From contig DATDMG010000196.1 of the NCBI GenBank assembly GCA_036518955.1, positions 1-10,622 of the forward strand: a stretch of DNA of 10,622 nucleotides. The letters run 5' to 3'. The position numbers and the translations under genes were made by a program. This document shows positions 1-7,174 of this stretch, in pieces (position 1 is the stretch's first letter; the number at the start of each line of letters is the position of its first letter). The stretch is from DATDMG01 sp036518955. GTDB taxonomy: Bacteria > Actinomycetota > Actinomycetes > Actinomycetales > Kineosporiaceae. The notes under the pieces are model-generated. The model did not search any database. It was given only the letters and a program-made list of their open reading frames with translations, and was not told where the DNA came from.

Positions 1-15
1 CGGCAGCTTCGGCGG

Positions 16-624
16 GTGCGGCAGACCCGAGCGCCGCGGCGGTCGCGGCGGTGGCTGGCCGCCGCCGGCGCCACCGGCGCGGCGGTGGCCACGCTGGTCG
101 CGGTGCTGCTCCCGCCGGCGCCACCGGCTCCCCGGCCGGCCGCGGCGGCGGTCCGGGTGGACCCGGCAGGGATCACCGCGAGCGCGTCCAGCACCTCCCG
201 GCCGGACGGTGCGGTCACCTACGTCGCCGAGAACACCCTGGACGGCGACCCCTCGACGGCCTGGAACAGCGCCGGCGGGCTGCACCCGGGGAGCGGTGGC
301 ATCGCCCTCACCTACACCTTCGGCCACCCGGTGGACCTGCGCAGCATCGTGGTCCTGAACGGGTACCAGAAGGTCCGCCGGCGCTCGGGGCACAGCCCGG
401 TCGATCTCTACCCGGCGAACGCCCGGGTCAGGTGGGTGCGGATCGTGACCGACGCCGGCCGCTGGACCTGGGAGCTCGCCGACCGGCGTGCTCCCCAGTC
501 GTTCACGGCGGCCACCGGCCGCACCGGATCGGTGCGGCTCGACGTGATGTCGACGTATCCCTCCACCACCTACCCGGACATCGCCCTCAGCGAGGTCTCG
601 TTCACCGCGGCCCTGAGCGGCTGA
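16..624 (+). CDS. Membrane-anchored discoidin-like (NADase-type glycan-binding) domain protein, possibly 5'-partial
   Basis: Residues 1-13 are strongly basic, 14-33 form one hydrophobic segment (uncleaved anchor or signal), 34-45 are a Pro/Ala linker, and 48-198 form a compact beta-rich domain. That domain shows AENTLDGDPSTAWN (71-84), an aromatic/aliphatic strand and NGYQK (115-119), the pattern of discoidin/F5-8C-like 'NADase-type glycan-binding' modules. Such modules bind carbohydrate outside the membrane; no catalytic residues are seen. The inferred topology is N-in with the domain outside. The GTG start at 16 has no clear Shine-Dalgarno, and the frame is open to base 1. Relatives often carry a cytoplasmic zinc ribbon or proline-rich region before the helix, so the true start may lie outside the window. 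A hairpin follows the stop. Domain identity is fairly secure; the ligand is unknown. Confidence 0.75.
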   Translation: MRQTRAPRRSRRWLAAAGATGAAVATLVAVLLPPAPPAPRPAAAAVRVDPAGITASASSTSRPDGAVTYVAENTLDGDPSTAWNSAGGLHPGSGGIALTYTFGHPVDLRSIVVLNGYQKVRRRSGHSPVDLYPANARVRWVRIVTDAGRWTWELADRRAPQSFTAATGRTGSVRLDVMSTYPSTTYPDIALSEVSFTAALSG

Positions 625-626
625 CC

Positions 627-644
627 CCCGCGCCGACGCGCGGG
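627..644 (+). terminator. GC hairpin just after the glycan-binding gene
   Basis: CCCGCGC (627-633), loop CGAC, GCGCGGG (638-644): a perfect 7-bp stem three bases after the stop codon. There is no T-run after it, as is common for actinobacterial terminators. The placement argues for transcript ending or 3'-end protection; function is inferred. Confidence 0.45.
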
Positions 645-697
645 AACCGGTCGGCAGGTCCCACCCACGCAGGCCAGGACTGTGCCACGCTCGGACG

Positions 698-1306
698 GTG
701 AGCATGTCCGACCCCTCGCCGATCCCCGCCGCCCCCGCGACCCCGATCCCCGGTAAGGCGCCCGTCACGCTGACCCCGGAGCACGCCGCGCTGATCGCCG
801 AGGCGTGCAGCAAGAGCTCCGTGCTGTGGCTGCGCACCGCGGGCTCGACCCGGCACTCGCTCGCCTGGCACGTCTGGCACGACGACGCGGCCTACGTGGT
901 GTACGGGGTCGACGAGCAGATGCTGCCGCTGGTGAGCGGCCAGGTCGAGGCCGTCGTCCCGAGCAAGGACACCGGGGCCCGGCTGGTGACCTTCGTGGCC
1001 CAGGCCGACATCCTCCCGGCCCGCTCGCCGGGGTGGGAGGCCGCCGCCGACGCGCTCGCCGCGGCCCGGCTGAACACCCGGGACTCCGCCACCCAGCGCG
1101 ACCGCTGGGCGTCCGGCACCCTGGTCACCCGGCTGACCCCGCTGTACCTGGCCGCCAGCGGAGCCGGTGACGACGCCACCGAGGCCTTCGCGGTCACCGC
1201 GCCGACGGAGGGCGCCACCACGGTGACCAGCCACCAGCCGTGGCACCTGCGGGGCCGCGCGTCCGCCTGGCGGGCGCGCCGGGCGGGCCGCGCCCAGCAC
1301 GGGTGA
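698..1306 (+). CDS. Conserved hypothetical protein, possibly split-barrel-like
   Basis: The protein is 202 residues, soluble, with no signal peptide or membrane helix. Residues 1-25 are Pro/Ala-rich. The body (about 26-150) alternates short strands and helices, including LWLRTAGSTRHSLAWHVW, an AYVVYG strand, a VEAVVPSKD strand and a C-terminal RWASGTLVTRLTP segment. This recalls pyridoxamine-phosphate-oxidase-like (FMN split-barrel) proteins, but I cannot identify flavin-binding residues, so this is only a fold guess. The C-terminus (about 180-202) is basic and low in complexity. GTG 698 is preceded at six bases by CACGCT, resembling the leaderless -10 arrangement elsewhere in the window; ATG 704 in frame is the alternative. 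It lies 51 bp before the MgtE/CBS gene on the same strand. G/C-rich third positions support coding. Confidence 0.7.
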   Translation: MSMSDPSPIPAAPATPIPGKAPVTLTPEHAALIAEACSKSSVLWLRTAGSTRHSLAWHVWHDDAAYVVYGVDEQMLPLVSGQVEAVVPSKDTGARLVTFVAQADILPARSPGWEAAADALAAARLNTRDSATQRDRWASGTLVTRLTPLYLAASGAGDDATEAFAVTAPTEGATTVTSHQPWHLRGRASAWRARRAGRAQHG

Positions 1307-1345
1307 GCCGCAGATCCACCCCACTGCGCGCCGGAGGGCGCGGAG

Positions 1346-1351
1346 TAGCCT
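1346..1351 (+). promoter_or_regulatory. -10 box TAGCCT, leaderless promoter for the MgtE/CBS gene
   Basis: TAGCCT ends six bases before ATG 1358, so transcription would start at or next to the A of the start codon. This is the usual geometry of leaderless actinobacterial genes (TANNNT then 6-7 nt). No Shine-Dalgarno precedes this ATG. A 6-bp hairpin, CGCGCC-GGAG-GGCGCG (1327-1342), occupies the spacer/-35 region and might be an operator or the end of the upstream transcript. Confidence 0.55.
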
Positions 1352-1357
1352 GGCCGC

Positions 1358-2680
1358 ATGGTGAGCGGCACCCCGACCCGGGTCTTCGTCGCCCGGCTCG
1401 CCGGCCTGCCGGTCTTCGACCCACTCGGCGACCAGGTGGGGCGGGTACGTGACGTGGTCGCCGTCTTCAGCGCGCGGCGGCATTCGCCACGGGCTGTCGG
1501 GCTGGTCGTCGAGGTACCCGGACGGCGTCGGGTGTTCGTCCCGATGACCCGGGTGACGAGTATGGACGCCGGCCATGTGATCACGACGGGACTGGTGAAC
1601 ATGCGCCGGTTCGAGCAACGCCCCACCGAGACGCTCATCCTCGGCGAGTTGCTCGACCGAACGGTCCAGCTCCGGGAGAGCGATGAGCCGGTCACTGTCG
1701 AGGACGTCGCCATCGAGCAGGGCCACCGCGGTGAGTGGCAGGTCACCCGGGTGTTCGTCCGCCGCCGCCGCGGGGGCCGGCTGCGCCGCCGGGGCGGCGA
1801 GACGTTCGTGGCCGCCTTCGGTGACGTCACCGGCTTCGGCATCGTCGAGCAGCGGCAGGGCGCGGCGAACCTGCTGGCCGCCTTCGAGGAGCTGAAGGCC
1901 GCGGACCTGGCCGAGGTGATCCACGAGCTGTCGCCGAAGCGGCGGCTCGAGGTGGCGGCGGCGCTGGACGACGAGCGGCTGGCCGACGTCCTGGAGGAGC
2001 TCCCCGAGGACGACCAGGTCGAGATCCTCTCCGTGCTCGGCGGCGAGCGCGCCGCTGACGTGCTGGAGGCGATGCAGCCGGACGACGCCGCCGACCTGCT
2101 CTCCGACCTCCCGCAGGAGCAGGCCGAGCAACTCCTGGAGCTGATGGATCCCGAGGAGGCGGACGACGTCCGGCGGCTGCTCGCCTATGGCGAGCGGACC
2201 GCTGGCGGCATGATGACCCCGGAGCCGGTCATCCTCCCGCCGGACGCCACCGTGGCCGAGGCGCTCGCCCACGTCCGCCGGCAGGAGATCTCCCCGGCGT
2301 TGGCCGCCGCGGTCTACGTCTGCCGCCCGCCGCTGGAGACACCGACCGGCCGCTACCTGGGGCTCGTGCACATCCAGCGGTTGCTGCGCGAGGCACCCAA
2401 GGAACTGGTCGGCACGCTCCTCGACCGGGACGTGGAGCCGCTGGCCGCCGAGACCCCGCTCCCCCTCGTCACCCGGCATCTGGCGATCTACAACCTGGTG
2501 GCCGCCCCGGTGACCGACGAGCTGGGCCGGCTCATCGGCGTCGTCACCGTCGACGACGTCCTCGACCACCTGCTGCCGGAGGACTGGCGCGACGTGGACG
2601 ACGACCTGGCGGCCGAGCTGGGTGCCGAGCCCGGTGCGGTGACCAGGACCACCACCGGGGAGGTGTCACGTGTCCGATGA
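1358..2680 (+). CDS. Soluble MgtE N-domain/CBS-pair protein with PRC-barrel-like N-terminus
   Basis: The protein has 440 residues. Residues 8-160 hold two PRC-barrel-like beta modules (e.g. DPLGDQVGRVRDVV at 21-34). Residues 170-278 form the helical MgtE intracellular N domain, with repeated LPEDD/MQPDDAADLLSDLP-type turns. Residues 284-415 form a CBS pair: CBS1 starts at GMMTPEPVILPPDATVAEAL, and CBS2 ends at IGVVTVDDVLDHLLPEDW. True MgtE channels continue into five membrane helices; this protein has none and ends in an acidic/Thr tail, so it is a cytosolic sensor-like protein and not a transporter by itself. In MgtE these domains sense Mg2+ and the CBS pair can bind adenine nucleotide; a similar role here is inference. 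It is the likely counterpart of mycobacterial Rv1232c. Its last 11 bases overlap the DUF1003 gene, so the two are co-translated and may act together. Confidence 0.9.
   Translation: MVSGTPTRVFVARLAGLPVFDPLGDQVGRVRDVVAVFSARRHSPRAVGLVVEVPGRRRVFVPMTRVTSMDAGHVITTGLVNMRRFEQRPTETLILGELLDRTVQLRESDEPVTVEDVAIEQGHRGEWQVTRVFVRRRRGGRLRRRGGETFVAAFGDVTGFGIVEQRQGAANLLAAFEELKAADLAEVIHELSPKRRLEVAAALDDERLADVLEELPEDDQVEILSVLGGERAADVLEAMQPDDAADLLSDLPQEQAEQLLELMDPEEADDVRRLLAYGERTAGGMMTPEPVILPPDATVAEALAHVRRQEISPALAAAVYVCRPPLETPTGRYLGLVHIQRLLREAPKELVGTLLDRDVEPLAAETPLPLVTRHLAIYNLVAAPVTDELGRLIGVVTVDDVLDHLLPEDWRDVDDDLAAELGAEPGAVTRTTTGEVSRVR
2657..2665 (+). promoter_or_regulatory. Shine-Dalgarno deciding the DUF1003 start
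   Basis: GGGGAGGTG lies inside the end of the upstream gene; its GGAGG core is six bases before GTG 2670, which fixes that codon as the start and supports translational coupling. Confidence 0.6.
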
Positions 2681-3329
2681 CGTCGGCCCCCTGCACGCTC
2701 TGCGGCCCAGCCTGCATCGTCGCCGCCGCCCGGACCGGCGCCGCACCCGGATCGCCTCGCTGGACACCCCGCTGGAGATGCGCCGCGCCGTCCTGCCCAC
2801 CCCGCAGGTCGACCCGGAGGTGTTCGGGCGCGGCTCGGAACGGTTCGCCCGGTTCATGGGAACGGCCCGCTTCCTGGCCTGGATGACCGCGTTCGTCGGT
2901 ATCTGGCTCGCCTGGAACACCTTCGCCCCGCTGGCGTGGCAGTTCGACCCCCGATCGATGAACTACACGCTGCTCACCCTGATCCTCAGCCTGCAGGCCT
3001 CGTACGCCGCCCCGCTCATCCTGCTGGCGCAGAACCGACAGGCGGACCGGGACCGGGTGGCCTTCGAGCAGGACCGGCAGCGTGGCGAACGCAATCTCGC
3101 CGACACCGAGTACCTGGCCCGGGAGGTCGCCGCCCTGCGGATCGCGCTACGGGACGTGGCGACCCGGGATTTCCTCCGCTCCGAGCTGCGCGACCTGCTC
3201 GAGGAACTGCTGGAGACCCGGGACGCCGAGCCGGCCGCCGACGGGCCGGCGGACGGGTCGGCGCTGGGGGGCCGGCCGGCGCCCGGGGGCAGAGCCCCGG
3301 GCAAGCCGGCCAGGACGGCCCGCCGCTGA
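2670..3329 (+). CDS. DUF1003 family two-helix membrane protein
   Basis: The protein has 219 residues. An Arg-rich cytosolic N-terminus (1-58) leads into two hydrophobic helices, about 67-88 (FLAWMTAFVGIWLAWNTFAP) and 99-120 (YTLLTLILSLQASYAAPLILL). The family-diagnostic QNRQADRDR follows immediately (121-129), then a charged amphipathic helix with coiled-coil character (about 130-190) and a Pro/Gly/Ala basic tail. Both termini are predicted cytosolic. DUF1003 proteins have no established biochemical function. The 11-bp overlap with the MgtE-N/CBS gene and the same pairing in mycobacteria suggest a partner relation, perhaps ion-responsive, but that is inference. The PilB-like gene starts 48 bp later and could share the transcript. 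Confidence 0.9.
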   Translation: MSDDVGPLHALRPSLHRRRRPDRRRTRIASLDTPLEMRRAVLPTPQVDPEVFGRGSERFARFMGTARFLAWMTAFVGIWLAWNTFAPLAWQFDPRSMNYTLLTLILSLQASYAAPLILLAQNRQADRDRVAFEQDRQRGERNLADTEYLAREVAALRIALRDVATRDFLRSELRDLLEELLETRDAEPAADGPADGSALGGRPAPGGRAPGKPARTARR

Positions 3330-3377
3330 TGCTCCGATCCGGTCAACCCGACCCGGCGGCCTGCCGACAGTCGGGAG

Positions 3378-5465
3378 GTGGCACTCGCTGACCGGTCCTC
3401 GCGGGAGGACCTGCCCCCGCGGCAGTCGCGGCGGTTCGACGCGTCCACCGCGGAGCGACGACGGCTGGGCGACGTCCTCGTCGAGTCCGGGCTGATCACT
3501 GCCGAGCAACTGGCGGCCGCGCTGTGGGAGCAGAAGAACGTCGACGGGCCTCGGCGCCGGATCGGGCAGGTCATCACCGACCTCGGGTTCGCCTCGGAGC
3601 GGGACGTCGCGGAGTGCCTGGCCCGGCTGCTCAACCTCGAACTCGTCGACCTGTCCAGGATCACGGTGCTGCCGGAGCACGTCCGCCTGCTGCCCCGGGC
3701 GGTGGCGGAGCGGACCCGGGTGCTGGTGATGGACCGGTCCGACACCGGGCTGCTCACGGTCGCGGCCGCCGATCCCACGAACGTGCTGGCCTTCGACGAC
3801 GTCCGGCTCTACACCCGGAGCACGGACATCGAGGTGTTCGTCGCCACCGACAGCCAGATCCGTGAGCACATCAACCGGGCCTGGTCGCTCAGCCAGGACA
3901 GCAGCGGGGTCGCCGGGATCGTCCAGGAGGCCGCCGCGGGGGCGGCGGACGACGAGTACGACACCAGCGGCGCGGGCATCGCCGAGGACGCCCCGATCGT
4001 CCGGTTCGTGAACCAGGTGCTGGGGGACGCCGTCCGCACCCGGGCGTCCGACATCCACATCGAGGTGGAGCGCGACGCCCTCAAGGTGCGCTACCGGATC
4101 GACGGGCTGCTGCGCGACGTCACCACCGCCCCGAAACGGCTCGCCACCTCGGTGATCAGCCGAATCAAGATCATCTCCGGCCTGGACATCGCGGAACGGC
4201 GCATCCCCCAGGACGGGCGCACCCGGTTCGCGGTCGAGGGCCAGGCGGTCGACGCCCGGATCAGTACCCTGCCGAGCCTGCACGGCGAGAAGGTCGTCAT
4301 CCGGCTGCTGACCCGTGGCGACGCCGTCCCGTCGCTCGGTGATCTCGGCCTCGAGCCGGAGCAGCTGATCCTGCTGGAGACCGCGCTGTCCGTGCCGCAG
4401 GGCCTGATCCTGATCACCGGGCCGACCGGATCCGGCAAGACCAACACGCTGTACTCGGCGATCGCCGCGATCCGCTCGCCGGAGCTCAACATCGTCACCC
4501 TCGAGGACCCGGTCGAGGTCCAACTGCCCGGCATCACCCAGGTCGGCGTCAACGAGAAGACCGGGATGACGTTCAGCAAGGGGTTGCGGGCGATCCTGCG
4601 GCAGGACCCGGACGTCATCCTCGTCGGCGAGGTCCGGGACGGCGAGACCGCGGAACTGGCCCTCAAGGCCGCGATGACCGGCCACCTGGTGCTGACGACG
4701 CTGCACACGAACTCCGCCGTCGCGGCCCTGACGCGACTGGTGGACATGGGTGCGCAGCCGTTCATGGTCGCGTCGTCACTGACGGCGTCGGTCGCCCAGC
4801 GGCTGGTCCGGAGACCGTGCGGGTCGTGCGTGGAGCCGTACCTGCCCGACGACCTGACCCTGACGATGCTCGGTCTGGTCCCCACGGACCTGGCCGGGGC
4901 GACGCCCCGGCGGGGTGCCGGTTGCTCCGCCTGCGGCAACACCGGCTACCGGAGCCGGACGGGCGTGTACGAGATCCTCAGCGTGGATGCCACGATGCGG
5001 CAGGTCCTGATCAAGGAGCCGAGCGAGGCGGCGATCTCCGCCCAGGCCCGCGCGGCGGGGATGGTGACCCTACGGGCCGCCGCGATCATCAAGGCCCTCC
5101 GCGGCCAGACCACGTTCGAGGAGGCCGTCCGGGTCACCCACGCCGACCACACCGGCGGCAGTTCCTGCCCGGTCTGCGAACGGCCGGTGGGGTCCGACAT
5201 GGTCGCCTGCCCGTGGTGCGCGGCGAGCCTCGACCGCGGCCAGTGCCCGAGCTGCTCCCGCGGCCTCGACCCGGACTGGCGCATCTGCCCCTGGTGCCGC
5301 ACCCCCGCCGTCCGGAGGCACGTCGCCGGCCGGACGCCCCCGGACGGCGACGCCGAGTACGCCGAGCAGTACACCCCCGGGTATCCGGAGCCGGCCGGCC
5401 GGCAGAGCTACGAGCAGGCGTACCCGCCGGACCACCAGCAGGGCTACCCGCAGCCGTGGGGCTGA
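3378..5465 (+). CDS. pilB: PilB/GspE-type assembly ATPase with MshEN domain and C-terminal double zinc ribbon
   Basis: A 695-residue hexameric-ATPase-type protein powering type IV pilus or type II secretion assembly at the inner membrane. The N-terminal MshEN domain (about 27-175) carries RLGxxLxxxG at 29-38 then L45, L49 and Q52, the pattern of c-di-GMP-binding MshEN domains. The catalytic part has IPQDGRT, Walker A GPTGSGKT (348-355), Walker B DPDVILVGE with E418, and His-box residues H436 and H443. Zinc cysteines C481/C484 and C516/C519 lie in the usual position for PilB. The odd part is residues 597-640, with four extra CxxC pairs (597/600, 611/614, 623/626, 637/640) spaced as a double zinc ribbon, then a Tyr/Pro/Gln-rich disordered tail (about 655-695). 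PilB proteins normally end before this. No PilC, PilT, pilin or prepilin peptidase is in the window. GTG 3378 directly abuts GGGAG; GACAGT six bases upstream allows leaderless initiation, so the start is uncertain. Confidence 0.92.
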   Translation: MALADRSSREDLPPRQSRRFDASTAERRRLGDVLVESGLITAEQLAAALWEQKNVDGPRRRIGQVITDLGFASERDVAECLARLLNLELVDLSRITVLPEHVRLLPRAVAERTRVLVMDRSDTGLLTVAAADPTNVLAFDDVRLYTRSTDIEVFVATDSQIREHINRAWSLSQDSSGVAGIVQEAAAGAADDEYDTSGAGIAEDAPIVRFVNQVLGDAVRTRASDIHIEVERDALKVRYRIDGLLRDVTTAPKRLATSVISRIKIISGLDIAERRIPQDGRTRFAVEGQAVDARISTLPSLHGEKVVIRLLTRGDAVPSLGDLGLEPEQLILLETALSVPQGLILITGPTGSGKTNTLYSAIAAIRSPELNIVTLEDPVEVQLPGITQVGVNEKTGMTFSKGLRAILRQDPDVILVGEVRDGETAELALKAAMTGHLVLTTLHTNSAVAALTRLVDMGAQPFMVASSLTASVAQRLVRRPCGSCVEPYLPDDLTLTMLGLVPTDLAGATPRRGAGCSACGNTGYRSRTGVYEILSVDATMRQVLIKEPSEAAISAQARAAGMVTLRAAAIIKALRGQTTFEEAVRVTHADHTGGSSCPVCERPVGSDMVACPWCAASLDRGQCPSCSRGLDPDWRICPWCRTPAVRRHVAGRTPPDGDAEYAEQYTPGYPEPAGRQSYEQAYPPDHQQGYPQPWG

Positions 5466-5522
5466 GCCGGCGGCGTGGCCGGCGGGATCTCGGCCGGAGG
5501 CGCGGCGGCTTCGGCTGCCGCC

Positions 5523-5528
5523 TACGAT
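5523..5528 (+). promoter_or_regulatory. -10 box TACGAT before mrp
   Basis: TACGAT is followed by seven bases and ATG 5536, placing the transcription start on that ATG. The earlier ATG at 5527 overlaps the box and would not be in the transcript. This suggests mrp has its own leaderless promoter in the 61-bp gap after pilB. Confidence 0.5.
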
Positions 5529-5535
5529 GCCAGGC

Positions 5536-6666
5536 ATGGGCACCCTCACGAGCGACGCCGTCCACACCGCACTCTCGGGCGTCAAGGATCCTGAGATCCG
5601 GCGACCGATCACGGAACTCGACATGGTCCGGTCCGTCGAGATCGACGGCGGCCGGGTGGCCGTGACGATCCTCCTCACCGTGGCGGGCTGCCCGATGAAG
5701 GACCGGCTCACCCGGGACGTCGAGGCCGCCGTCGGCGCCCTCGAGGGAGTCCGCGAGGTGGCCGTCACGCTGGACGTGATGGACACCCAGCAGCGCGAGG
5801 CGCTGAAGACCAAGCTCCGCGGTGGTCAGGTCACCCGTGAGGTGCCGTTCGCCCGCCCCGGGTCACTGACGCGGGTGTACGCCGTGGCATCCGGCAAGGG
5901 CGGGGTGGGCAAGTCGAGCGTGACGGTGAACCTGGCGGCGGCGATGGCGGCCGATGGCATGGCCGTCGGCGTCGTCGACGCTGACGTCTACGGTTTCTCG
6001 GTCCCGCGCATGCTCGGCGTCCAGGCGCCGCCGACCCGGGTCGACGACATGATCCTTCCGCCGGTCGCGCACGAGGTGAAGGTCATCTCGATCGGCATGT
6101 TCGTGCCCGGCAACCAGCCCGTGGTGTGGCGCGGCCCGATGCTGCACCGGGCGCTGGAGCAGTTCCTGACGGACGTGTTCTGGAGCGATCTCGACGTCCT
6201 GCTCCTCGACCTGCCGCCGGGCACCGGAGACATCGCCATCTCGACCGCCCAGCTGCTGCCCACGGCGGAGATCCTCGTCGTCACCACTCCGCAGACCGCG
6301 GCCGCGGAGGTCGCCGAGCGGGCCGGATCGATCGCCCTGCAGACCAAGCAGCAGATCGTGGGCGTGGTGGAGAACATGTCCTGGCTCGAACTGCCCGATG
6401 GCTCCCGGATGGACCTGTTCGGCGCCGGCGGCGGCCGGTTCGTGGCCGAGTCGCTGGGCCGGTCGGTCGGGGCACCGGTGCCGCTGCTGGGTCAGGTGCC
6501 CCTCGACGTGGCCCTCCGCGAGGGTGGGGACGCCGGCACGCCCGTCGTCCTCGCCGCACCGGACTCGGCGTCCGCGGTCGCCCTGCGCGCGATCGCGCGC
6601 ACCCTCGGCCGCCGTGCCCGCGGCCTGGCCGGCCGCTCCTTGGGCCTGACGCCCGTGGCACCCTGA
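5536..6666 (+). CDS. mrp: Mrp/ApbC family P-loop ATPase, Fe-S cluster carrier
   Basis: The protein has 376 residues from ATG 5536 (379 from ATG 5527). An N-terminal MIP18/DUF59 domain (about 2-80) contains DPEIRRPITELDMV and the conserved cysteine of VAGCPMKD (C52). A ParA/MinD-type ATPase domain follows, with deviant Walker A GKGGVGKS (K121 and K126), VDADVYGFSVPRMLG, a DLPPGTGD switch and QTAAAEVAERAG. Near the C-terminus VENMSWLELPDG and FGAGGG match the family, but the CxxC pair that Gram-negative Mrp/ApbC uses to bridge a cluster is replaced by LELPDG; as I recall, this is usual in actinobacterial Mrp. Family role: ATP-dependent binding and transfer of [4Fe-4S] clusters to apoproteins in the cytosol. 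The gene lies beside DUF1003 in mycobacteria but here is separated from it by pilB. It converges on tatB. Confidence 0.93.
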   Translation: MGTLTSDAVHTALSGVKDPEIRRPITELDMVRSVEIDGGRVAVTILLTVAGCPMKDRLTRDVEAAVGALEGVREVAVTLDVMDTQQREALKTKLRGGQVTREVPFARPGSLTRVYAVASGKGGVGKSSVTVNLAAAMAADGMAVGVVDADVYGFSVPRMLGVQAPPTRVDDMILPPVAHEVKVISIGMFVPGNQPVVWRGPMLHRALEQFLTDVFWSDLDVLLLDLPPGTGDIAISTAQLLPTAEILVVTTPQTAAAEVAERAGSIALQTKQQIVGVVENMSWLELPDGSRMDLFGAGGGRFVAESLGRSVGAPVPLLGQVPLDVALREGGDAGTPVVLAAPDSASAVALRAIARTLGRRARGLAGRSLGLTPVAP

Positions 6667-6703
6667 CCCGACACGTCCCGGGCCGGGCGGTGAGCACCGT
6701 GCA

Positions 6704-6756
6704 TGGTCCCTGCCCACGTCAGGGGCCTACGTCAGGTGGTCCCTGCCTGGGTCAGG
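6704..6756. terminator. Imperfect direct repeat and hairpin between convergent mrp and tatB
   Basis: Two 20-bp copies, 6704-6723 and 6737-6756, begin TGGTCCCTGCC and end GTCAGG and differ at three central bases. A third short ACGTCAGG lies at 6729-6736. The first copy with its flank folds as GGTCCCTG (6705-6712), loop CCCACGT, CAGGGGCC (6720-6727), an 8-bp stem with one T-G pair. Position between two converging stop codons supports a bidirectional terminator; there is no T-run. Confidence 0.45.
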
Positions 6757-7168
6757 TGGCATCGGGGTCGAAGGCGGGCTGTTCGGCGTCGTCCGGTTCG
6801 GGATGGACGTCGGGGGTGCGGCCCGCCGGTTGGCGGGCAACGGCCGCCGGCCAGCCGTTGCTCGTCGGGCCGCCGGGCGAGACCTCCTTGAGGCCCAGCG
6901 GGTCGTTCAGGTCGACGGCGTCGGTCAGGGCCTCGCGGACGATCCGGCGGGGGTCGTACTGCCGGAGGTCCAGCGCTCGCCAATCGACCTCGTCGAACTC
7001 GGGGCCGAGTTCCTCGCGCACCTTCTCCTGGGCGTTGGTCGCCATCCGCCGCAGTTCGCGGATGAGCTGCGTCAGCTGCTGCGTGTACCGGGGCAGCCGC
7101 TCGGGCCCCAGCACCACGGCGGCGACGGCGAGGAGCACGATGAACTCGCTCCCGTTGATACCCAGCAC
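6752..7168 (-). CDS. tatB: Sec-independent protein translocase subunit TatB
   Basis: The protein has 138 residues. A single N-terminal membrane helix (about 7-21) starts with the conserved Glu8 (SEFIVLL) and ends with the invariant Gly-Pro hinge in VLGPERLP (18-26). The amphipathic helix follows (27-60: YTQQLTQLIRELRRMA), then an acidic, Pro-rich disordered tail. TatB binds twin-arginine signal peptides together with TatC and passes folded proteins to TatA. The helix-hinge pattern alone does not separate TatA from TatB, but the length, the long tail and the sigE-rseA-tatB order indicate TatB. The GTG start is set by TAGGGT six bases before it. As in mycobacteria it lies next to the sigE regulon, but without htrA between. 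tatA and tatC are not in the window. Confidence 0.92.
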   Translation of the reverse strand: MLGINGSEFIVLLAVAAVVLGPERLPRYTQQLTQLIRELRRMATNAQEKVREELGPEFDEVDWRALDLRQYDPRRIVREALTDAVDLNDPLGLKEVSPGGPTSNGWPAAVARQPAGRTPDVHPEPDDAEQPAFDPDAT

Positions 7169-7174
7169 GTCCTG

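Noticed and set aside
643..668. GGAAC at 643-647 as an ECF promoter for the 202-residue gene
   Set aside because: No GTT-like -10 follows at 16-19 bases.
1819..1832. 14-bp perfect palindrome CGGTGACGTCACCG
   Set aside because: It is inside the MgtE/CBS coding region, has no partner copy and encodes the ordinary FGDVTGF segment, so it is best explained as chance.
602..2569. 655-codon open frame on the minus strand
   Set aside because: It lies antisense to the MgtE/CBS gene and the 202-residue gene. Its composition (repeated RR, GG, low-complexity runs) is typical of antisense frames in high-GC DNA, and no domain is recognisable.
3147..4706. 519-codon open frame on the minus strand
   Set aside because: Antisense shadow of pilB; it contains only charged low-complexity repeats that mirror the pilB codons.
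5857..6666. Missing CxxC in Mrp as a sign of a broken gene
   Set aside because: All ATPase motifs and the MIP18 cysteine are intact, and actinobacterial Mrp proteins commonly have LPDG at this place.
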